From Cyanobium sp. N.Huapi 1H5 (GTDB lineage: Bacteria; Cyanobacteriota; Cyanobacteriia; PCC-6307; Cyanobiaceae): 64,000 nt of DNA. Below, piece after piece: positions 28,010-38,600 of the stretch (its first letter is position 1; each line of letters opens with the position of its first letter). The translations under genes were made by a program, and so were the position numbers. The DNA is taken from positions 62,001 to 126,000 of the forward strand of contig NZ_JAGQBH010000007.1 of the NCBI RefSeq assembly GCF_024345535.1, written 5' to 3'. The notes under the pieces are model-generated. The model saw only the letters and a list, made by a program, of their open reading frames with translations. It was not told the DNA's origin and searched no databases.

Positions 28010-29035
28010 ATGAACAGATTTGTCACCGGATTCTTCAGCCAGGCCTCGCTGCTGTTGGTTGCCCTGGCCGTGGCGGCACCGGAGGCACGGGCCCAGGGCA
28101 ATCCCTGGGGGGCCCCGAGCCAGCAGACGCCGGTGCAGACCACGCCCTGGGGCGGCGGGGGCGGATCCGGGGGCGCCGGTTACGGCCAGCCCGGCAACAG
28201 GACCCTGTCCTTCCCGGTGCAGGGGGTGATCTGCGACACCTCCGTGAGCGTCTGCTTCAACGCCGGCGGGGCCGCCCTGGCCGAGACGGAGCGGGAATTC
28301 GGACGCCGGGCGCGCCGCACCCTGGAGAACAATCTGGTCAACAATCCGATCGTCGACGTCACCTTCGCCGACGGCCGCTACTGCAATTTCAACCTGCGCG
28401 GGTGCTGGACGAACCGCCAGCGCACCAGCTTCGACCCACGGCTGAACCCCTGGGTGTTCGGTGCCGGCTCCGGCACCTCGGGCGGCCAGGGCACGGTGAT
28501 CGGTGGTGCCGGTTCCACCTGGGGGCCGGGCGGCGGCACGGCCACGGGCCAGCCCCCCACCAACAGCTTCCAGCCGCCGTTCACCCGCACCCGCCAGAGC
28601 GGCACCTGCGCCTGGACCAACGCCGGGATCTCCATCTACAACGGCACCTGCCGTTACGAGATCGTCCAGAACAACACCAACGGTTCCAAGACCCTGGCCT
28701 TCACCTTCGACCGGTTGCCGGTCTCCAACCAGCTGCGCACGCTCCGCTTCACCGCCCAGGGCAACGGCCCCTGGAGCATCCAGATGCCCAACGGCTCGGC
28801 GGCCGCTGTTCAGTCGAGGGTCAACGCCGATCAGTACCGCTCCGACATCCAGCTGGGCTGGGGCAGCGTCTTCAACCTCGGCTTCCGCAGCACGACGACG
28901 GCCACCACGGCCCAGCTCAACCAGGCCCTCCAGCCCGTGGACGCCAATGGGCAGGTGGTTCAGGGCAGTGACAGTGAAGCCCTGGGGCAGGCCCTGGGCG
29001 GGCTGCTGCAGCAGCTGTTCGGGGGTGGGCGTTGA
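28010..29035 (+). CDS. Secreted hypothetical protein, Gly-rich N-terminus
   Basis: The function is unknown. The 341-residue protein has a clear signal peptide (SLLLVALAVAAPEARAQ), a Gly/Pro/Gln-rich segment (residues 30-65), a Cys-containing domain (VQGVICDTSVSVCFNAGG and YCNFNLRGCWTNRQRT), a second Gly-rich linker, and a C-terminal beta-rich domain with two Cys (GTCAWTNAGISIYNGTCRYE). The Cys pairs suggest disulfide-bonded extracytoplasmic domains. The ATG at 28010 starts the signal peptide. It is monocistronic, with convergent neighbours downstream. Confidence 0.8.
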   Translation: MNRFVTGFFSQASLLLVALAVAAPEARAQGNPWGAPSQQTPVQTTPWGGGGGSGGAGYGQPGNRTLSFPVQGVICDTSVSVCFNAGGAALAETEREFGRRARRTLENNLVNNPIVDVTFADGRYCNFNLRGCWTNRQRTSFDPRLNPWVFGAGSGTSGGQGTVIGGAGSTWGPGGGTATGQPPTNSFQPPFTRTRQSGTCAWTNAGISIYNGTCRYEIVQNNTNGSKTLAFTFDRLPVSNQLRTLRFTAQGNGPWSIQMPNGSAAAVQSRVNADQYRSDIQLGWGSVFNLGFRSTTTATTAQLNQALQPVDANGQVVQGSDSEALGQALGGLLQQLFGGGR

Positions 29036-29060
29036 GGGGGGGCCGGTAAGGGGGCCTCGC

Positions 29061-29579
29061 TCAGCCCGCGAGCGGCCCCAGCCCCTCGCCGGCGTTGCTG
29101 AAGAAGCGGCGCAGGTTCACGCCCGCCTCGTGGGCGGCGATGGTGACCTGGAGCTTCTGCTCGGCGTCGAGGCCATCCCAGAAGGCGTGGAACAGGTCGA
29201 GGGAGGCCTTGGCGCTGCCCAGCGCGCCCATCACCGCCATCGGTGCCGCCAGCCAGGGGAACACCAGCAGCACCACCGAGAGCACGGCCCCCACGGCCAC
29301 GCCGGTCCGGGCCGATTCCAGGCTCGTGGCCAGCACCAGCCGCACCTGGGTCAGTCGGTCGATCTCGCCCCGCTTGCGCAGGGCCTCGGTGCGCAGGGCG
29401 CTCAGCAGGGCCTGGTAGGTGGCGTAGAGCAGCACGCCGCCGACGGTGGATTCCGAGACGAATTCACCACCACTGAAGGCGCCGCCGTTCCGGTTCAGAT
29501 CCACCGAGGCCAGCCCCGCCAGGGGAGCCGCTTCCCAGCCGGCACGGGGGATGCGGAAGGGATCGTGCTCGCGGGTCAT
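29061..29579 (-). CDS. Hypothetical membrane protein
   Basis: The function is not recognised. The 172-residue protein has one pair of hydrophobic helices in the middle (GVAVGAVLSVVLLVFPWLAA and PMAVMGALGSAK) flanked by amphipathic helices. The ATG at 29579 is the first in frame after the giant gene, 61 bases downstream of that gene's stop on the same strand, so it could be expressed with it. No conserved motif is visible. The reading frame is supported by normal codon-position GC bias and amino acid composition, but the evidence is weaker than for the neighbours. Confidence 0.6.
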   Translation of the reverse strand: MTREHDPFRIPRAGWEAAPLAGLASVDLNRNGGAFSGGEFVSESTVGGVLLYATYQALLSALRTEALRKRGEIDRLTQVRLVLATSLESARTGVAVGAVLSVVLLVFPWLAAPMAVMGALGSAKASLDLFHAFWDGLDAEQKLQVTIAAHEAGVNLRRFFSNAGEGLGPLAG

Positions 29580-29639
29580 GGCCTTCGGGACGAATGGCTT
29601 CCAGCCTGCCGTGATCGGGGGGATGGGCGCAATGGCGGC

Positions 29640-32600
29640 TCACCCCGACAGCTGCGGCAGCTGGCCGGAGGTGGAGAACTGGTAGTTCCAGCTGCGGCTG
29701 GCATCGAAGGTCTGGTTGGTGAACAGGTCGGTGTAGATGGCGTTCCAGTTGGAGATCCCCCCGTCGCCCATGCCGATCGCCTGCACGTTCACGTTGCTGG
29801 CGCCGGCCCTGGCGGCCACGGTGTCGAGGGTGTTGTTGAGGGAGGTCTGGGCCTGGGCCCAGATGTCGACGCCGGCGGCCGTCGGCACCCGGATCGGGGT
29901 GCCGCTGCTGGTGTAACGCAGCCCCGAGCTGAGGATCGGATCGCCGTCAAGCCAGGAGCTGGTGGGCAGGGCAACGTTCGCGCCGGTCCAGCCCTGGCCG
30001 AAGTCCGGCCGGTTGTCCCACCAGGGGCGCCGTTCGGGGCGGCCGTCGGTGATCATCGCCACCGACACGATCGTGTCGAGGGCGACGTTGGGCAGCTCCT
30101 TCACGAGCAGCCGGTCGAGAGCCACCAGCGCTCCGAGCATCTCGGTGCCGCTGTAGCGGTTGCCGCTGGTGCCGGGGGCTGTGTAGGCATCAAGGGAATT
30201 GGGCGCCGGCAGACCGCGGGCGATCCAGTCGGGGCTGGTGGTGTCCCCGTAGGTGAGGTCGGGGGTCTGGGTGAGGAGCACATCCCGGGCCACCAGCTCG
30301 CCGAAGTTGGGATTGCTGCCGCTGAAGGTGATTTCGCTGTGGCTGACCAGATAGCCGAAATCGATGGTGTGGATCGTGATCGACCTGGCATTGGTGCTGC
30401 TGCCGTCGGTGGGGTCGTCCACCAGTTCGTAGTTGAGGATTTCGGAGGCGAGGGTCTGGCTGCTGGTCAGGTTGGTGTCATCGAGGAAGGGCTGGAACGT
30501 GGAGCTGCCCTTGAGGGTGTAGCCGTAGCCGGCAGCGGCCAGGGCCGATTTGAGGGTTTCGAAGGCCAGCCGGTTCTGGGCCTCGATCCGGGAGACGCCG
30601 CTGGGGTCGCTCCCCTTCATCGAGGTGGAGCTGTCGAGCAGCAGGTAGAAGTCGACGTGCCGTGGTGCCGGCACGGGAGGGGTGGGGGTGATGGCCAGGT
30701 TGTCGTAATCGATGGTCACCGTGGCCGGGTTGCTGATGGCCCCCTGCAGGTCCCTGATCGTGTACTGGATCGGAGTGGGATCGCCGATGAAGCCGCCCAG
30801 CGGCGTGAAGCTGATCTCCTGGGTGGCGCTGTTGACGCTCCAGGTGCCTTCCCCGGCCACCAGCAGCGACTGGCCGGGCCCCGCACTGCCCACGATCGTG
30901 ATCGAAGCGGGATCCAGGGGGGAATCGAGGTCGCTGTCGTTGTCCGTCACCGTGACCCTCGCGGTGGTGCCGGCTGCGGGTCGGATCGGTCCGCCGAAGA
31001 CGTCGTCGGTGGCCACCGGCGGATCGTTCACCGGCGTGACGGTGATGGCGAGGGTGGAGGAATCGTTGGGCCCTGAGCCGTCGGTGACGACGTAGGAGAT
31101 CAGGGGAACCGGGCCGTTGAAGTTGGCGGCCGGCGAGAAGGAATAGGAACCGTCGGCGGCGATGGTGAGGCTGCCGACGCCGGCGATGGTGGTGGGGCTG
31201 CCGAGGGGGAAGGGCCCGCTCTGGCCGGCGATGGAGAAGGAGGCAATCGAGACGGGCCCATCGGGACTGGCGGTGCCGCTCAGGAGATTGCCCGTTGTGG
31301 TGCCGCTGTCCTCGGCGATGGAGAGGGTTTCGTTGGCGTCACTGAAGTCGTCGTTGACCGGCGTGACGGTGATGGTGAGGGTGGAGGTGTCGTTGGCACC
31401 GGAGCCGTCGGTGACGACGTAGGAGATCAGGGGAACCGGGCCGTTGTAGTTGGCGGCCGGCGAGAAGGAGTAGGAGCCGTTGGCGGCGATGGTGAGACTG
31501 CCGACGCCGGCGATGGTGACGGGACTGCCGAGGGGGAAGGGCCCGCTCTGGCCGGCGATGGAGAAGGACGCGATCGAAACCGGGCCATCGGGACTGGTGG
31601 TGCCAGCCAGGAGATTGCCGGTGCTTGTACCGCTGTCCTCGGCGATGGAGATGGTTTCGTTGGCGTCGCTGAAGTCGTCGTTGACGGGTGTGACGGTGAT
31701 CGAAAGGGTGGAGGTGTCGTTGGTCCCGGAGCCGTCGGTGACGACGTAGGAGATCAAGGGGACCGGGCCGTTGTAGTTGGCGGCTGGGGAGAAGGAGTAG
31801 GAGCCGTCAGCGTTGATCTGCAGCGTTCCGATACCGGCGATGGTGGTGGGGCTGCCGAGGGGAAACGGCCCGCTCTGGCCGGCAATGGAGAAGGAGGCAA
31901 TCGAGACCGGACCATCGGGACTGGTGGTGCCACTAAGGAGGGTGCCGGTGCTGGTGCCGCTGTCCTCGGCGATGGAGAGGGTTTCGTTGGCGTCGCTGAA
32001 GTCGTCGTTGACGGGTGTGACGGTGATCGAAAGGGTGGAGGTGTCGTTGGTCCCGGAGCCGTCGGTGACGACGTAGGAGATCAGGGGAACCGGGCCGTTG
32101 AAGTTGGCGGCCGGCGAGAAGGAATAGGAGCCATTGGCGGCGATGGTGAGGCTGCCGACGCCGGCGATGGTGGTGGGGCTGCCGAGGGGGAAGGGCCCGC
32201 TCTGGCCGGCGATGGAGAACGAGGCAATCGAGACCGGACCATCGGGACTGGTGGTGCCACTAAGGAGGCTGCCGGTGCTGGTGCCGCTGTCCTCGGCGAT
32301 GGAGATGGTTTCGTTGGCGTCGCTGAAGTCGTTGTTGACCGGCGTGACGGTGATGGCGAGGGTGGAGGAATCGTTGGGCCCTGAGCCGTCGGTGACGACG
32401 TAGGAGATCAGGGGAACCGGGCCGTTGTAGTTGGCGGCCGGCGTGAAGGAATAGGAGCCGTCGGCGGCGATGGTGAGACTGCCGACGCCGGCGATGGTGA
32501 CGGGGCTGCCGAGGGGAAAGGGCCCGCTCTGGCCGGCAATGGAGAAGGAGGCAATCGAAACCGGACCATCGGGACTGGTGGTGCCACTAAGGAGGGTGCC

Positions 32601-35600
32601 GGTGCTGGTGCCGCTGTCCTCGGCGATGGAGATGGTTTCGTTGGCGTCGCTGAAGTCGTTGTTGACCGGCGTGACGGTGATGGTGAGGGTGGAGGTGTCG
32701 TTGGCACCGGAGCCGTCGGTGACGACGTAGGAGATCAGGGGAACCGGGCCGTTGTAGTTGGCGGCCGGCGTGAAGGAATAGGAGCCGTTGGCGGCGATGC
32801 TGAGGCTGCCGACCCCGGCGATGGTGACGGGACTGCCGAGGGGGAAGGGCCCGCTCTGGCCGGCGATGGAGAAGGACGCGATCGAAACCGGGCCATCGGG
32901 ACTGGTGGTGCCACTAAGGAGGGTGCCGGTGCTGGTACCGCTGTCCTCGGCGATGGAGCGGGTTTCGTTGGCGTCGCTGAAGTCGTCGTTGACCGGCGTG
33001 ACCGAGATCAGGAACGTCTGGATGGCACTGGTGTCGATGCCGCCGTTGGCGGTGCCGCCGCTGTCGCGAACGCGCACCGAAACGGTGGCCGTGCCGGTGG
33101 CATTGGCCGCCGGGGTGTAGGTGAGACGCCCGCTGGCATCGATGGTGGGCTGGACGCTGAACAGGCCGTTGTTGTTGTTGGTGACCAGGAAGCTGAGGGA
33201 CTGGCCGGCCTCGTCGGCACCGCCCCCGCGGCTCAGGCCCGTCGCCCATCCGGCCACGCTCTGGGCGCCGGCGTCCTCCAGCACCACCTGATCCGCCCCC
33301 TTGATGAAGGCCGGCACGTCGTTGACGGCGGTGACGCTGGTGTTGAGGGAGGTGGGGTTGGAGTAACGGCCGGTGGGACCGAGCAGGGGGGTGAGGTTGG
33401 TGGCGGCGCTGAAGGCCAGGGGGGTATCGGCGACGCGGACGCTGAGGCCGCCCGGGGTGCCGTTGAAGTTGGGGCTGTTGGGGAGGAAGCGGAGCGAGGC
33501 GGAGGAGGGCAGCAGCAGGGCGGCGCTGTCGGAGGGGGAGGCGATGGTGACCCAGCCGCCGCCGGCGTTGAGGTTGTACTGCCAGACGCCCTGGGCAGCG
33601 GTGGCGGCGTTGCCGGTGATGGCAATGCCGCCGAAGGCGGAGGCGGCATTGGCGCCGCCGGTGACGGCCCGCTGGTCGTCGGCCGTATCCCTGAAGCCGA
33701 AACCGAGGCTGGAGATGCGCGCTCCGGGCGGGTTGGGGTTGTCCTCGGTGGTGGCGGCGAGGCTGGCGGCGCTGGCGGTGGGCCGGTCGTTGACGTTGGT
33801 GACGGTGGTGGCGATGGAGCGATTGACGGCACTCCAGGCACCGGTGGCGGTGGTGCCGCCGGCGGTGGCCAGGTTGAAGGTGGTGGTGGGTGTGGTGCTG
33901 GTGGCGAGAGGAGCGCTGGCATCGGCGAGACGCACCAGGAGGCTTCCGGGGGTGCCGTGGAAGTTGGCGGCAGGCACAAAGCGCACCCGGCTGGCGGCAC
34001 TGAAGATGAGGGCGCCGGCGGTCGAGAGGCCGGCGGTGGGGAGGTTGATCCAGTCGCCGGGGACGGCGGGGTTGGGCGTGGCGGAGGTGGAGATCTGCCA
34101 GACGCCTTGGGCGGCCGTGTAGTTCGTGGAGCCGACGACGGCGAGGAAGGAGAAAGGGGTGGCCGTGTTGCCGCCGCCGTTGGCGGTCTGGTTGTCGGTG
34201 GCGTCCGAATAGCCGAAGGCCAGGGAGCTGAGGGTGGCGCCGGCGATGGCGGTGGCGGCGACGTCTTCCGAGTTCGCGGGGAGGACGACGTTGGTGGTGG
34301 CGACGGGCTGGTCGTTCAGCGGGGTCACCGTCAGGGCCACGCTCCTGGCGTCCTGCCGGGCGCCGCCGCTGCCGGTGCTGCCCAGGTCGTTGACGACCAC
34401 GGTGAGTGTGGCGCTGCCGTGGAAGTTGGCCGTGGGGGTGTAGGTGAGCGAGGCCAGGGCCGCGTTGAGATTGGCCTTGGTGCCTGTCACGGTCAGGCTT
34501 GTGGTGCCGTAGTTGCCCCCCGTCACGGTCAGCCCCGTGCGGGTGACCAGGTTGATGGTTCCCCGGTTGACAGCGACGGTGAGCCGCTGGAGGGCCCCGA
34601 AGTCGTCGGGGTCGGTGAAGCTGATCAGGTTGGCGCCGGTGAAGCCGTTGGCGCCGCTGTCCTCCACCACGGTGCGGGTGTCCGGCGCCGTCAGCACCGG
34701 GGCCTCATTGGTGGAGGACACGTTGATGGTGAACGCGCCGGTGGCGGAGTTGTTTCCGATCACCCCCACGGTTTCGGCCCCGTTGTCGAAATCGAAGGCG
34801 GTGGCGGTGATCGTCACCACCCGATCCACGTTGGGGTTGGCCGGGGTGTAGCGCAGGCTGTTCAGGGCGGCCTGCACCTGGGCACGGGTGCCCCGCACCT
34901 GCACGCTGGCGGTGCCGTTGGCGGTGAGGGTGGCACCGTTGGCGTTCTGGATCAGCAGGGTGCCGTAGGGGCTGCCGTCGTCGGTGGCGCTCAGGGTCAC
35001 CCGGATGTCATCGGTGGCCCCCTGGCTGGTGTCCCGCGTGTCCTGGATGGCGAAGCCGCTGCTGATGTCGAGGAAGGTGCCGCTGGCGATCACCGTGTTG
35101 GCGGGAACCGCCAGCACCGGCGCATCGTTGACCGGCGTGATGCGTACGCCGTTGTCGACGGACACCCGGTTGCCGGCGGGCACATTGGCGTGGCCGAAAT
35201 CGGTGAGGCTGGTGCGCAGGAAAAGGTTGCCCAGGCCGCTGCCGGCGCCGTTGAAGTCGGGGGCCCCCTGGAAGCGCAGCAGGTTGAGGGCGGTCTGCAC
35301 CGCCGCCAGCGGGCCGGTGAGGGTGATCGTGTTGGTGCCGTCGCCGGTGGCGGCGCTCAGGCCGGCGATGGCGCCCAGCAGCAGTCGCCCTTCGGTGCCG
35401 GCATTGGCCAGGACCGTCCGGGCGGCATCGCGGAACAGCTGCACCTGCACGGTCACGTTGCGGCCGAAGCTGTCGGGGTCGGCCAGAACGAAGCCACCCA
35501 GGGTGACGCTGGCGTCTTCGTTGACGCTGAACAGCGTGGGGTTGGTGATCGTGGGCAGATCGTTGAGGTTGGAGGCCGTCAGAGCGATGTCGCGGCTGAT

Positions 35601-38600
35601 CCGGTTGTTGGTGGCGTCGATGGGCACCGCATTGCCGGCCCCATCGTTCTGGTTGACCGGGCCACCGTTGGCCCCCACCCCCAGCACGCCCGCGGCGCTG
35701 TAGAGGCGGTCGTCGACGCTGACCCGCAGCTTGAGGTTGCTGGCATCCAGGTCGGCGCCGAAGGCCACCGTGAGGCTGGCGAGCACCGCATTGATCTCGC
35801 TGCGGGTGCCCTGCACCACCAGGCTGTTGCTGCCCTTGCCGCTCAGGAAGGCCCGCGCTGAGCTGGGGTTTGGGGAGGTGAAGGAGATCAGCCCGGAGGG
35901 CACCACCGCATTGGCCCCATCGAGCAGCTGGGCCTCGATCCGCAGCACATCGGTTTCTCCGCCCCCGATCGTGTCCAGATCGCTGTCGGTGGCGCGCAGC
36001 AGCCCGCCGCTGGCCACGGCCACCGGGGTGGAGCCGCCGCCGAAGACGTCAAGGGAGCCCGGGGAACTCAGGCTGGGCAGGTCGTTGGCGGGCGTGACGG
36101 CGATGACAAAGGTGCCGGGAATGTCGTTGGTGGCACCGCTGATCGGGTTGTCGCCACCGCCGTCGCTCACCCGGAAGCTGAAGGCATCGCTGCTGGTCTC
36201 GGTCCCGTCGTGCAGGTAGGTGATCAGGTTGTTGTCGAGATCGGCCTGGGTGAACACGCTGTTCACCCCCAGGGCACGGCCGTTGAGGAACAGTCGACCG
36301 TTGCTGGTGGGGGACGTGATCCGGTACTGGCGCTGGATCGGACTGTTATCGGAATCGCCGTACGCCAGCCGGAGTGCCGTGCTGCTGCTGGCGCTTCCAG
36401 TGATCACACCGCGGGAACCTTCCGCCACGGTGAGGGGCGTGTTCTCGATCGCAGCCGGAGGGTCGTTCAGGGGCGCGATCGTCAGGGGCACCGTCACCGG
36501 GGCGCCGGGGGCGTCGAAGCGGTCGAGGGGGGTGAAGACGAAGCTGTCGGCCAGTTCCCCCGGCCCGTCGTTGCCGTTGTGGCGATAGCGCAGGCGGCCC
36601 GCCGACAGCTGGCTCTGGCTGATGCGGAGCGTGGCGCGATTGAGGCTGCCGCCGCTGCCATCGCCGATCACGGTCCAGGCGCCGCTGCCGGTGGCGTCGA
36701 ACTCGAGCACGCCGTTGGCTGGCAGGGTGTCGATCCGCAGCCGTCGCTGGTCGGCTGTGTCGGCCTGGGAGAAGCTGCCCGGATCCCAGAGGGCATCGGC
36801 GCCGGGGTTGGGGTTGCCGGGAGCTCCGGCGAACACCTGCTGTCCCGAACCATCGACTTCGGCGATGGTGATGTCGCGGCGCTCCGCCGCCCCCAGCAGC
36901 GGTCCGGGGCTGGAACTGTTGAAGGTCAAGGTGCCCCCTTCCACCAGCAGGCTGGTGCTGCCACTGACGCTGGCGCTGGGGGCATCGTTGATCGGCGTGA
37001 CCCGGATCGCGAAGCGGAAATCGCTGGCCCCGTTGCTGACGACGCTGCGGCCATCGCTGATGTTGAAGCGGAAGCCGGAATCGAAGACTTCCCCTCCACC
37101 GTGCACGAAGGTGAGCCGCCCGTTGTTGATGTCGTCCTGGGTGAAGACGTCCAGGTTGTTGAGGACCACGCCGTTGCGCTGCAGGCTGCCTCCCGCCGGC
37201 GCGGCGGTGAGCCGGTAGACCCGCTCGGCCGGGTTGCTGTCGCTGTCGCTGATCGCCAGATCCGTCGCCCGGATCGTCACCGTGGCACCTTCGCTGGTGC
37301 GCAGCAGGTTGTTGGTGGCCAGGCTGGGGGCGGCATTGGCTGGCAGGGTGGTGGGCGCGTTGCCGCCGCCGCTGCTGGGGGTGCCCAGGGAATTGAGGTA
37401 GGTGAGGCTGAAGCTGATCGGCGTCAGCGGATCCCCCGGCAGGGGCTGGGGCGTGCTGTTGGTGTGGATGCCGCCGTCGCGGGTCTGGGTGAAGCCGGTG
37501 GGCAGCAGGCCGATGGCGCCGTCCTCCACCGTGAATGTGAAGGCCGCCGTGCTGCCCGATGGGGTGCCGTTGACGAAGTTGAACCGCAGCCGCCCGGTGT
37601 CGATGTCGTCCTGGCTGAAGCTGCCGCCGCTGAGCAGGCCCACCCAGGTGCCGCCACGGAACACCTGCAGCTGCCCCCGGGCCGGATCCGCTGCCGCCGT
37701 GAGGGTGTAGGTCAGGTTGGAGGACGGCGAATCCGCATCGCTGACCCTCAGGGCGGCGGCCGTGATCGCCGTGCTGCCGGTGGGTGTGACGATCGGGTTG
37801 TTGGCGGTGAGGGTGGGGTCATCGTTGACCCGCTGCACCGCCAGGGTGATGACGGTGTTGGTGCTGAGCACCCCGCCGGTTCCCTGGCCGCCGCCGTCGT
37901 CGCTGACGCGGACGCCGAAGCTCTCGTTCGGGGGGAAGCCTCCGTTGAGGTCGTTGCCGTCGTGGTCGTAGGTGAGCCCCGCCAGCGAAGGAAGGGTGAA
38001 CGGTGCCGTGATCGGGGTGCCGTTGAAGCGGAGCGTGCCGCGCAGGGGCAGGGAGGTGATCACGACCGTGTGGGCCACGCCCGCGGCCTGGTCGGCATCA
38101 CTGATGCTGAGGGTGACCGGCACCCCCCGCTGGCCCTCGAAGACGGAAACCGAGCCACTCACGGCCGGCGCCTGGTTGACGGGGGTGAGGCTGATCGGAA
38201 CCGTCGCCGAAGCGATCCGCCCTCCGGCTCCATCGTCGACGGAGACCGTGACGGCATCACTGTCGCTGCCGGCGATCACCCCGGGCAGCACCTGGGAGCC
38301 GTCGTGGGTGTAGGTGAAACTCCCCCTGAAGCTGCTGGAGAAGCTGGAGCCCACCACCAGGGGATTGCCGTTCAGCCTGATGGTCCCTTTGCCCGGCAGG
38401 GAGGTGATCCGGTAGATCACCTGCTCGGGCAGGTTGTCCACATCCGAGAGCGTGAAGTTCGCCAGCGTGAAGTTGGATGTGCCGCCTTCCGCCACCAACA
38501 GGGGGCTGGTGACCAGGGTGGGGGCATCGTTGACCGGGGTGACCTGGATCGGCCCGGTGGTGAGGCTGATGGGGCCGTCGCCGTTGGTGAGATCGGTGGC

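Noticed and set aside
33957..35861. A 634-residue + strand frame opposite the giant surface protein, with many Gly, Val and Glu residues
   Set aside because: It is antisense to cadherin-type repeats; its composition follows from the repeats and it shows no independent conservation signal.
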